Positions 1 to 6,222 of a DNA stretch of 12,356 nucleotides are shown piece after piece (position 1 is the stretch's first letter; the number at the start of each line of letters is the position of its first letter). The position numbers were made by a program, and so were the translations under genes. The stretch spans positions 1 to 12,356 of the forward strand of contig JAQGIX010000259.1 of the NCBI GenBank assembly GCA_028290925.1, read 5' to 3'. The stretch is from Phenylobacterium sp. (GTDB lineage: Bacteria; Pseudomonadota; Alphaproteobacteria; Caulobacterales; Caulobacteraceae). Below the pieces are notes generated by a model. It ran no database searches and was not told the DNA's origin. It saw only the letters and a program-made list of their open reading frames with translations.

Positions 1-282
1 AACGCCACGGTGGAGGCCTGGGAGGCTGCCGGCCGGCCGGCCACCGGCGCGCGGCCCGGCGAGGGCGAGCCGCTGGCCACCACCGCCCGCGGTGCGATCC
101 CGCGCTACGCCTCGGCCACCCCCGGGCGGGACGCCGAGGGCGACATCGAGGCGCTGTCCCTGTGGTCGGGCCAGGGCGTGGCCCAGCTCCATCGGGTGCA
201 GCCCGCCGCCGAGGTGGTCCGCGAGATCGCCGCCGAAGCCCGCGCCGTGCTGCAATCGCTGGCCGCCGGGCTGGACCTCTAG
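1..282 (+). CDS. nitronate monooxygenase (2-nitropropane dioxygenase family), C-terminal part
   Basis: This is the last 93 codons of a gene that begins before the window; the frame is open from base 1 and stops with TAG at 280-282. The tail carries a segment reading ALSLWSGQGVAQLHRVQPAAE, typical of the C-terminus of FMN-dependent nitronate monooxygenases (the ALxxxxGQG and QPAAEVVRE elements), which oxidise alkyl nitronates to carbonyl compounds and nitrite. The FMN-binding barrel core is outside the window, so catalytic residues cannot be checked. The gene is convergent with phoU1, with one base between the two stop codons, and has no obvious functional link to the phosphate genes. Family assignment rests on C-terminal motifs only; an enoyl-ACP reductase FabK-like member of the same superfamily is possible. 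Confidence 0.68.
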   Translation, partial: NATVEAWEAAGRPATGARPGEGEPLATTARGAIPRYASATPGRDAEGDIEALSLWSGQGVAQLHRVQPAAEVVREIAAEARAVLQSLAAGLDL

Positions 283-283
283 C

Positions 284-955
284 TCAGCTGGCCTTCGGCC
301 GATCCGACAGCGCCCCGCCGGTCGCCTGGTAGAGGATCAGCTCGGCGATGTTGGTGGCGTGGTCGCCGATCCGCTCCAGGTTCTTGGTGATGAACAGCAG
401 GTGCGTCGAGGCCTCGATCGACGAGGGATCGCCCGACATGGCCTTCAGGATCAGGTGGAAGACCTTCTCGTGCAGTTCGTCGATGTCGGTGTCGTTCTCC
501 CACACGGCCTTGGCGGCCTCGGCGTCGGAGCTGTTGTAGGCGCCCACCACCTCGCCCAGTCGCTTGGCGACCAGCGCGCCCAGATCGCCGACCCCCTTGG
601 CCAGGGCGGCCTCCGGCGCGGCCTTCAGCTGCGGCGTGCGCTTGGCGATGTTCTTGGCCAGGTCCCCGCAGCGTTCCAGGTTCATGGCTGTCTTCATCGC
701 CGCGATCGGCGCGCGCAGGTCGTCGGCCATCGGCTGGTGGAGCGCGATGAACCGCACCGCCCGGCGCTCGATGTCGGCGTCCATCTCGTCCAGCCGGGCG
801 TCCTCGATGGCGATCTTGGCCGCCGCCTCGCGGTCGTGCCGCAGGAAGGCGTCCACGGCGGAGATCAGCTGGGTGACGGCCAGCTCGCCCATCGCCGCGA
901 CGTCGCCGTGCAGGCGCTGCAGCTCCTCGTCGACGGCCTTGAAGGTATGTTCCAT
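284..955 (-). CDS. phoU: PhoU1, phosphate signalling/transport regulator
   Basis: A 223-residue PhoU, the usual length, made of two three-helix PhoU repeats. The metal-binding signatures are ERCGD (residues 94-98) and ERIGDHATNIAE (194-205). In the known family PhoU sits at the inner face of PstB and helps keep the PhoR/PhoB system off when phosphate is plentiful. The chosen ATG at 953-955 has a strong AGGGGGA ribosome site that overlaps the pstB stop region. The open frame runs on to 1060, but that part lies inside pstB. It is the last gene of pstS1-pstC-pstA-pstB-phoU1, 10 bp after pstB. A second PhoU lies at 10127-10873, and a 65-bp stretch coding for the second metal motif is nearly identical in DNA between the two. 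Confidence 0.95.
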   Translation of the reverse strand: MEHTFKAVDEELQRLHGDVAAMGELAVTQLISAVDAFLRHDREAAAKIAIEDARLDEMDADIERRAVRFIALHQPMADDLRAPIAAMKTAMNLERCGDLAKNIAKRTPQLKAAPEAALAKGVGDLGALVAKRLGEVVGAYNSSDAEAAKAVWENDTDIDELHEKVFHLILKAMSGDPSSIEASTHLLFITKNLERIGDHATNIAELILYQATGGALSDRPKAS

Positions 956-965
956 GCGGTCCCCC

Positions 966-1775
966 TTAGCCGAAGCGCCCGGTGATGTAATCGCGCGCGC
1001 GCCCCGTAGCCGGGTTGGTGAAGACCTGGTCCGTCTCCCCGAACTCCACCAGCTGGCCAAGATACATGAAGCCGGTGTGATCGGAGAGGCGCGCGGCCTG
1101 GCCCATGTTGTGGGTGACGATGATCACCGTGTAATCGCTGCGTAGCTCGCGGATGGTCTCCTCCAGCCGCGCCGTGGAGATCGGGTCGAGCGCCGAGGCC
1201 GGCTCGTCGAGCAGCAGCACCTCCGGCTTCACCGCGATGGCGCGCGCGACGCACAGCCTCTGCTGCTGGCCGCCGGACAGGCCGAGGCCTGAATCCTTCA
1301 GCTTGTCCTTCACCTCGTCCCAGAGCGCGGCGCGGCGCAGCGCCTCCTCCACGCGGTTGGCCAGCTCGGCCCGCGGCAGCCGCTCGTAGAGCCTGACGCC
1401 GTAGGCCACGTTCTCGAAGATCGACATCGGGAACGGGGTGGGCTTCTGGAACACCATGCCGACCCGGGCCCGGAGCGCCGAGAGGTCCACCCCGCGGGCC
1501 AGCACGTCCTCGCCGTCCAGCAGCACCTCCCCCTCGGCCTTCTGGCCGGGATAGAGGCTGTACATGCGGTTGAGCGTCCGCAGCAGGGTCGACTTCCCGC
1601 AGCCGGATGGCCCGATCAGCGCCGTCACCGCCTTGCGCTTGAAGCCGACGGAGACCCCGAACAGCGCCTGCTTGCCGCTGTAGAAGAAGTCGAGGCCCTT
1701 CACCTGGATCGTCACCTCGTCCTCAGGCAGGGCGAGAATGCGGGTGTCCGGGGCCTCTAAGGTCTGGACGGTCAT
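966..1775 (-). CDS. pstB: PstB, phosphate ABC transporter ATPase
   Basis: A 269-residue cytoplasmic ABC ATPase that powers high-affinity phosphate import through PstC/PstA. Visible motifs are Walker A GPSGCGKST (55-63), Q-loop Gln110, signature LSGGQQQR (166-173), Walker B VLLLDEP (186-192), D-loop SALD (194-197) and switch His222. The segment KPTPFPMSIFENVAYG (111-126) after the Q-loop is characteristic of PstB rather than other ABC importers. Length is normal for the family apart from an extra stretch of about 20 residues at the N-terminus. The ATG at 1773-1775 overlaps the pstA stop (ATGA), so translation is probably coupled. A GGGAG-type ribosome site lies just upstream within pstA. Confidence 0.97.
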   Translation of the reverse strand: MTVQTLEAPDTRILALPEDEVTIQVKGLDFFYSGKQALFGVSVGFKRKAVTALIGPSGCGKSTLLRTLNRMYSLYPGQKAEGEVLLDGEDVLARGVDLSALRARVGMVFQKPTPFPMSIFENVAYGVRLYERLPRAELANRVEEALRRAALWDEVKDKLKDSGLGLSGGQQQRLCVARAIAVKPEVLLLDEPASALDPISTARLEETIRELRSDYTVIIVTHNMGQAARLSDHTGFMYLGQLVEFGETDQVFTNPATGRARDYITGRFG

Positions 1776-2620
1776 GAGCGTTTCGGCTCCCGGGTGGTGA
1801 GGCGGGCGATGATGGTCACGGTCAGCACCGATGCGGCGATCAAGAGGGCCCCGGCCCAGGCGAGCCGGCGCCAGTCGTCATAGGCCGACAGGGCGAAGTT
1901 GAAGATCACCACTGGCAGGTTGGCCATGGGATGGCTGAGGTCGAGGCTCAGGAACTGGTTGTTGAGCGCGGTGAACAGCAGGGGCGCGGTCTCGCCGCTG
2001 ATCCGCGCGAAGGCCAGCAGCGCCCCGGTCAGCATGCCGCCCTGCGCCGACTTCCAGATCACCGTCAGGATGGTCCGCCAGACCGGCGCGCCGAGCGCGA
2101 CGCTCGCCTCGCGCAGGGCGGTCGGCTGGAGCCGCAGCACGTCCTCGGTGGTCCGGGTGATCACCGGCACGGCCAGCAGCGCCAGCGCCAGGGCGCCGGC
2201 GTAGCCGGAGAACCCCTTCATCGGACGCACCATCAGCTCGTAGACGAACAGGCCCACCAGGATCGAAGGCGCCGAGAGCAGCACGTCGTTGAGGAACCGC
2301 ACGACCTTGCCGTAGCGGCTGTCCTTGGCGAATTCCGACAGCCATGTGCCGGCCAGCACGCCCACGGTCACCGCGCCGGCCATGGCCACGGCGCACATCA
2401 TCAGCGAGCCCAGGATGGCGTTGAGCAGCCCGCCGCGCGAGCCCGGCGCCGGCGTCGACCTGGTGAACACGTCGAGGTTCAGCCCGCCGATCCCCTGGCG
2501 GATCAGCGACCACAGGATGGCGGCCAGCGCGATCAGCGCCACGCCGGTCGCGGCCCAGCAGAAGGCCAGGAAGGCGACCTCGGAGATCCGGCGGCCGAGG
2601 CGCGGGGAGCCGGCGCTCAC
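1772..2620 (-). CDS. pstA: PstA, phosphate ABC transporter permease
   Basis: A 282-residue inner-membrane permease that forms the phosphate channel with PstC. About six hydrophobic segments are visible (around 16-38, 65-92, 108-131, 139-156, 196-212 and 256-273). The EAA-type coupling loop is at 171-195 (EASVALGAP at its start), followed by ISGETAPLLFTA (207-218), a PstA hallmark. I place the start at the GTG of 2618-2620, which shares four bases (GTGA) with the pstC stop. The open frame continues upstream to 3496, but that part is an out-of-frame shadow of pstC. The gene ends in an ATGA overlap with pstB, so pstC, pstA and pstB form a tightly coupled translation block. Confidence 0.95.
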   Translation of the reverse strand: MSAGSPRLGRRISEVAFLAFCWAATGVALIALAAILWSLIRQGIGGLNLDVFTRSTPAPGSRGGLLNAILGSLMMCAVAMAGAVTVGVLAGTWLSEFAKDSRYGKVVRFLNDVLLSAPSILVGLFVYELMVRPMKGFSGYAGALALALLAVPVITRTTEDVLRLQPTALREASVALGAPVWRTILTVIWKSAQGGMLTGALLAFARISGETAPLLFTALNNQFLSLDLSHPMANLPVVIFNFALSAYDDWRRLAWAGALLIAASVLTVTIIARLTTREPKRS

Positions 2621-3579
2621 GAGTTCACCTGCCGCCCGATCATCAGCCGCGCCAGCGCCAGGACGGCGAAGGTGATCACGAACAACACCAGGCCGAGCGC
2701 GATCAGCGAGGCGGTGTGCAGCTCGCCCGTGGCCTCGGCGAATTCGTTGGCGATGGTGGACGCGATGGTCGCGCCCGAGGCGAAGATCGAGGTCGGGAAG
2801 CCGTGCGAGTTGCCGATGATGAAGGTCACCGCCATGGTCTCGCCCAGCGCCCGGCCGAGCCCCAGCATGATCGCCCCCACCGCCCCGGTGCGGATGTAGG
2901 GCAGGCTCACCTTGCGGATCACCTCGAAGGTGTTCGAGCCCAGGCCGTAGGCGCTTTCGCGCACCGCCGGCGGGATGGTCAGCAAGAGCTCGCGCAGGGT
3001 GGCGGCGATGAATGGCAGGATCATGATCGCCAGGATCAGCGAGGCCGCCAGGATGCCGGCGCCGTTGGGCACGCCTGAGGTGATGGTCTCCCAGATCGAG
3101 CCGGGCGGCGCCGCGGTCATGATCGGCAGCTGCACGTTGTGGGCGAACCACGGGGCGAACACGAACAGGCCCCACATGCCGTAGACGATCGAGGGGATGC
3201 CGGCCAACAGCTCCACCGCCGTGCCGATCGGCCTCCGCAGCCTCACCGGGCACAGCTCCACCAGGAAGATCGCCACGCCCAGCGCCAGCGGCAGGGCGAA
3301 CAGCAGGGCGAGCGCGGAGGAGACCAGGGTGCCGACGATGGCGCCGGAGGCTCCATAGACCTCCTGCACCGGATCCCAGTCGGAGCTGATGAAGAACCGC
3401 GGCCCGAACTTGGCGAAGGCCGGCCAGCCGCCGATCGCCAGCGAGACGATCAGCCCGCCGAGCGCCGTCAGCAGCAGGGTCGCCGCGCCGAAGCACAGGG
3501 CCTCGAAGGTGCGGTCGAACACCGCGCCCTTCGCCGTTCGCGCGGGCGCGGCCTCGTGGCTCTCGATCGCGGCGGTCAT
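2617..3579 (-). CDS. pstC: PstC, phosphate ABC transporter permease
   Basis: A 320-residue inner-membrane permease, partner of PstA. About six membrane segments can be seen (25-49, 80-108, 122-142, 172-195, 233-255 and 290-312). Family marks are GIPSIVYGMWGLFVFAP (127-143), the EAA-type loop beginning ESAYGLGSN (208-216), and LGRALGETMAV (241-251). The ATG at 3577-3579 is preceded by a good GGGGGA ribosome site. The gene lies 19 bp after the pstS1 stop and so should be read from the pstS1 promoter. It ends in a GTGA overlap with pstA. Confidence 0.96.
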   Translation of the reverse strand: MTAAIESHEAAPARTAKGAVFDRTFEALCFGAATLLLTALGGLIVSLAIGGWPAFAKFGPRFFISSDWDPVQEVYGASGAIVGTLVSSALALLFALPLALGVAIFLVELCPVRLRRPIGTAVELLAGIPSIVYGMWGLFVFAPWFAHNVQLPIMTAAPPGSIWETITSGVPNGAGILAASLILAIMILPFIAATLRELLLTIPPAVRESAYGLGSNTFEVIRKVSLPYIRTGAVGAIMLGLGRALGETMAVTFIIGNSHGFPTSIFASGATIASTIANEFAEATGELHTASLIALGLVLFVITFAVLALARLMIGRQVNS

Positions 3580-3598
3580 CTATCCCCCAGCAACGCCG

Positions 3599-4663
3599 TC
3601 AGGACGCCGGCGCATAGACCGGCTTGCCGTCGGGGCCCACGATCCCCGCCCAGCTCCGCCGCGCCAGCGCCTTCACCGGCTCGGGCAATGCCACATAGTC
3701 CAGCGCCAGGGCCTGGGCGTCGCCGTTCTTGTAGGCCCAGTCGAAGAAGGACAGCACCGCCCTCGCCTGGGCCGGATCGGCCTGCCGGCGGTGCATCAGG
3801 ATGAAGGTCGCCCCGGTGATCGGCCAGGCGTCCTTGCCCGGCTGGTTCAGGAGCAGCAGGTAGAAGCCCGGCGCGTTGGCCCAGTCGGCCCCGGCCGCCG
3901 CCGCCGCGAAGCTCGCCGCCGTCGGGGCGACGAAGGCGCCCGAGGCGTTCTGCAGCAGCGCATAGGCCATGCCGTTCTGCTTGGCGTAGGCGTATTCCAC
4001 ATAGCCGATCGCGCCCGGGGTCTGCTTGACCAGGGCCGCGACCCCGTCGTTGCCCTTGCCGCCGATCCCGGCGGGCCAGGCGACGCTGTCGCTCGCCCCG
4101 ACCTTCGCCCAGGCCGGCGCCACGCCCGCCAGGTAGCTGGTGAACAGGAAGCTGGTCCCGGACCCGTCGGCGCGGTGCACCACGGTGATCGGCAGGTTCG
4201 GCAGCTTCACGCCGGCGTTGGCCTGCGCCAGCTCCGGATCGGCCCAGGTCTTGACCTTGCCCAGGTAGATGTCGGCCAGCACCGGGCCGGTCAGCTTGAT
4301 CGCGCCCGGGGCCACGCCCGGCAGGTTGGCCACCGGCACCACGCCGCCCATCACCGTCGGGAACTGCAACAGGCCGTTCTGCTCCAGCTCCGCCGGCTTC
4401 AGCGGCTTGTCGGAGGCGCCGAACGCGACGGTGCCCGCCTCGATCTGCTTGATGCCGCCGCCGGAGCCGATCGCCTGGTAGTTCAGGGTCAGGCCGGTGG
4501 CGGCTCTCTGGGCCTCGGCCCACTTGGCGTAGAGCGGCGCCGGGAAGGTCGCGCCGGCGCCGGAGATCTGCGGCCCCGCCGGGGCCTTGGTCTCGCCACC
4601 CTTGCCGCTGCAGCCCGCAAGGGCCGCGGCCGCGGCCAGGCCCAGAAGGAGACGTCTGATCAT
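3599..4663 (-). CDS. pstS: PstS1, phosphate-binding lipoprotein
   Basis: A 354-residue phosphate-binding protein with a lipoprotein signal: MIRR, a hydrophobic stretch, then the lipobox LAGC with Cys18 as the predicted lipidated residue. Ser follows the Cys, so by the E. coli +2 rule it would not be kept in the inner membrane (inference). Ligand-site segments match PstS: GAGATFPAP (35-43), GSGGGIKQI (66-74), FGASDKPL (81-88) and HRADGSGTSF (163-172), the last corresponding to the E. coli Arg135/Ser139-Gly140-Thr141 loop. The ATG at 4661-4663 has a GGGAGAG ribosome site; the longer frame to 4729 would run into the Pho-box array. It heads pstS1-pstC-pstA-pstB-phoU1 and is a close paralogue of pstS2, aligning almost without gaps. 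Confidence 0.94.
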   Translation of the reverse strand: MIRRLLLGLAAAAALAGCSGKGGETKAPAGPQISGAGATFPAPLYAKWAEAQRAATGLTLNYQAIGSGGGIKQIEAGTVAFGASDKPLKPAELEQNGLLQFPTVMGGVVPVANLPGVAPGAIKLTGPVLADIYLGKVKTWADPELAQANAGVKLPNLPITVVHRADGSGTSFLFTSYLAGVAPAWAKVGASDSVAWPAGIGGKGNDGVAALVKQTPGAIGYVEYAYAKQNGMAYALLQNASGAFVAPTAASFAAAAAGADWANAPGFYLLLLNQPGKDAWPITGATFILMHRRQADPAQARAVLSFFDWAYKNGDAQALALDYVALPEPVKALARRSWAGIVGPDGKPVYAPAS

Positions 4664-4700
4664 CGCTGCTCTCCCAGTCTTCGCCCCGAGGCGTGCGAGG

Positions 4701-4756
4701 GGCTTACCCGGCCCGCACGACAGTTCCAAGACGGTTGCGCGACGCTTCGATGACAG
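4701..4756 (-). promoter_or_regulatory. Pho-box array and promoter for pstS1-pstCAB-phoU1
   Basis: On the minus strand four 7-mers follow each other at exact 11-bp steps: CTGTCAT (4756-4750), GCGTCGC (4745-4739), CCGTCTT (4734-4728) and CTGTCGT (4723-4717). The A-containing spacers are cgaa, gcaa and ggaa. Ten bases later comes TAAGCC (4706-4701) as a candidate -10. The PhoB consensus is CTGTCAT repeats with 4-bp A/T-leaning spacers replacing the -35, so the first and last repeats are strong and the inner two partial. Transcription would begin near 4694, giving a leader of about 30 nt before the pstS1 ATG. The element indicates that pstS1 has its own promoter and need not be read from pstS2. 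Confidence 0.75.
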
Positions 4757-4773
4757 CGGCTATGATTTGCCCG

Positions 4774-4922
4774 CCCCATTCATGGGGAGGGGGGACCATC
4801 CGCCGAAGAGCGGATGGTGGGAGGGGCAAGCCGCTGCAGTGCGCTTGGCTCGCCCCCTCCGTCAGCCGCTTTGCAGCGGCTGACACCTCCCCCGTTCGCT
4901 GCCGCTCACAGGGGAGGCAAGG
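4774..4922. repeat. hairpin-rich intergenic repeat, copy A
   Basis: About 149 bp homologous, in the same orientation, to 8413-8549. It contains four inverted repeats: cccca/tgggg with loop ttca (4774-4787), ccatccgc/gcggatgg (4797-4818), a perfect 10-bp stem with loop ttgc (4861-4884), and cctcccc/ggggagg with an 18-base loop (4886-4917). It starts 5 bases past the pstS2 stop codon and ends before the pstS1 Pho-box array, filling the gap between the two pstS genes. On the minus strand it would form the 3' untranslated region of pstS2 mRNA and may end or stabilise it, although it lacks a T-run. GC-rich repeats of this look are, to my recollection, common between genes in Caulobacterales. Confidence 0.85.
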
Positions 4923-4927
4923 ATCCC

Positions 4928-5962
4928 TTAGTGATAGACGGGCTTGCCGTCCGGACCGACGACCTTCTTCCAGGACGCGCGGATCAGGATCTTCACGTCG
5001 GCCGGCAGCGGCACATAGTCCAGGCTGGCGGCGGCGGCGTCGCCGTTCTTGTAGGCCCAGTCGAAGAAGCTCAGGACCTCGCGGCCCTTGGCGGCGTCTT
5101 CCTGCTTGGCGTGCACCAGGATGAAGGTGGCCGCGGTGATCGGCCAGGCGTCGGCGCCCGGCTGGTCGAGCAGCAGCAGGTAGAAGCCCGGCGCGGAGCT
5201 CCACTTGGCGTTGGCCGCCGCGGCGCGGAAGTTGGCCGCCTGCGGGGTGACGAACTTGCCGGCCTTGTTCTGCATCAGCGCGTAGGTCATGCTGTTCTGC
5301 TTGGCGTAGGCGTATTCGACGTAGCCGATGGCGCCCTCGGTCTGCTTGACCATGGCCGCGACGCCGTCGTTGCCCTTGCCGCCCAGGCCGGTCGGCCACT
5401 TCACCGAGTCGTTGGCGCCGACTTCGCTCGCCCAGTGGGCGGCCTTCATCGACAGATAGCTGGTGAACACGAAGCTGGTGCCCGAACCGTCCGAGCGGTG
5501 GACCACGGTGATCGGCAGGTTGGGCAGCGCGACGCCGGCGTTGGTCTTGGCGATCAGCGGATCGTTCCAGCGCTTGATGACGCCGCGGTAGATGTCGGCC
5601 AGCTGGGCGCCGGTCAGCTTGATCTGGCCCGCCCGCACGCCCGGCAGGTTCATCACCGGCACGACGCCGCCGATCACCGTCGGGAACATCACCAGGCCGG
5701 CGGTCGCCAGGTCGTCCGGCTTCAGCGGCTTGTCGGTGGCGCCGAAGTCCACGGTGCTCGCGGTGATCTGCTTGATGCCGCCGCCGGAGCCGATCGCCTG
5801 ATAGTTCAGCGCCGTGCCGGTCTGGGCCTTATAGGCCTCCGCCCACTTGGCGTAGACCGGAGCGGGGAAGGTGGCGCCCGCGCCCGTGATCGTGGCCGCG
5901 CTGGCCGCGCTCGCAATCATCGCAATCGCGCCGGCCGCTGCAGCGACATACCGCTTGAACAT
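4928..5962 (-). CDS. pstS: PstS2, soluble periplasmic phosphate-binding protein
   Basis: A 344-residue phosphate-binding protein with a Sec signal peptide (MFKR, hydrophobic core, likely cut after ASAASA near residue 22), so it should be free in the periplasm, unlike PstS1. Binding-site segments are GAGATFPAPVY (27-37), GSGGGIKQI (58-66), FGATDKPL (73-80) and HRSDGSGTSF (155-164), with Arg156, Ser160, Gly161 and Thr162 matching the E. coli phosphate loop. The ATG at 5960-5962 has an AGGGGG ribosome site. The longer frame to 6025 reaches the candidate -10 region and is not favoured. The gene is divergent from the porin gene and separated from pstS1 by an intergenic repeat and the pstS1 promoter. 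It is probably the product of a tandem pstS duplication, since several stretches of its DNA are identical to pstS1 (for example 34 bp at 5036-5069 and 3716-3749). Confidence 0.94.
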   Translation of the reverse strand: MFKRYVAAAAGAIAMIASAASAATITGAGATFPAPVYAKWAEAYKAQTGTALNYQAIGSGGGIKQITASTVDFGATDKPLKPDDLATAGLVMFPTVIGGVVPVMNLPGVRAGQIKLTGAQLADIYRGVIKRWNDPLIAKTNAGVALPNLPITVVHRSDGSGTSFVFTSYLSMKAAHWASEVGANDSVKWPTGLGGKGNDGVAAMVKQTEGAIGYVEYAYAKQNSMTYALMQNKAGKFVTPQAANFRAAAANAKWSSAPGFYLLLLDQPGADAWPITAATFILVHAKQEDAAKGREVLSFFDWAYKNGDAAAASLDYVPLPADVKILIRASWKKVVGPDGKPVYH

Positions 5963-6012
5963 GGAAGACCCCCTTAAATCCGTCACGGCGCGAGGCGCGC
6001 CCGTTCGAGCCT

Positions 6013-6068
6013 GCTGTAGGGCCACGGCGCGAAGCTTCCGTGACGGCCGCCAGTAGGTTTTGTGACAG
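6013..6068 (-). promoter_or_regulatory. Pho-box array and promoter for pstS2
   Basis: Minus strand: CTGTCAC (6068-6062), spacer aaaa, CCTACTG (6057-6051), spacer gcgg, CCGTCAC (6046-6040), spacer ggaa, GCTTCGC (6035-6029), then 10 bases and TACAGC (6018-6013). The first and third 7-mers are good PhoB half-sites; the second and fourth are poor and are supported mainly by the exact 11-bp phase. The predicted transcript starts near 6006, about 43 nt before the pstS2 ATG. The layout copies that of the pstS1 promoter. Confidence 0.62.
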
Positions 6069-6118
6069 TGCCCGGCGGTCCGGGGCCGGTAGAAGCTAAG
6101 AAATCGGCGCAGAAACCA

Positions 6119-6174
6119 CAGTCATCGGCCTGACACATATCGTTGCGCGAACCGTCGTACTTCCGCTCTAGGAC
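6119..6174 (+). promoter_or_regulatory. Pho-box array and promoter for the porin gene
   Basis: Plus strand: CAGTCAT (6119-6125), spacer cggc, CTGACAC (6130-6136), spacer atat, CGTTGCG (6141-6147), spacer cgaa, CCGTCGT (6152-6158), then 10 bases and TAGGAC (6169-6174) as candidate -10. The first two 7-mers are near consensus, the third is poor and the fourth fair. The transcript would start near 6181, about 42 nt before the porin ATG. The array faces away from the pstS2 array, with 50 bp between the two, so the 260-bp gap holds two back-to-back PhoB promoters. Confidence 0.65.
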
Positions 6175-6222
6175 CGCATCCATCGGGCGCCGTTCAGGCG
6201 GGACGAGACAAAGGGGTTACCG

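Noticed and set aside
92..985. Long plus-strand frame opposite phoU1, and similar long frames opposite pstA, pstC, pstS1, pstS2, plcP, phoB and phoU2
   Set aside because: Composition is Arg/Ala/Gly/His-rich low-complexity with no family motifs, and each lies exactly over a well-supported gene; this is the usual shadow effect in high-GC DNA.
956..1060. N-terminal extension of phoU1
   Set aside because: It lies inside pstB coding sequence, while the ATG at 953-955 has a strong ribosome site and gives a normal PhoU length.
2621..3496. Upstream extension of the pstA frame over pstC
   Set aside because: The extension is a shadow of pstC; PstA homology begins after the GTG at 2618-2620 that overlaps the pstC stop.
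4774..4922. CRISPR array or insertion sequence in the repeat-rich gap
   Set aside because: There is no regular spacer-repeat structure, no transposase and no terminal repeats with target duplication; only one copy is present here, with a second homologous copy 3.5 kb away.
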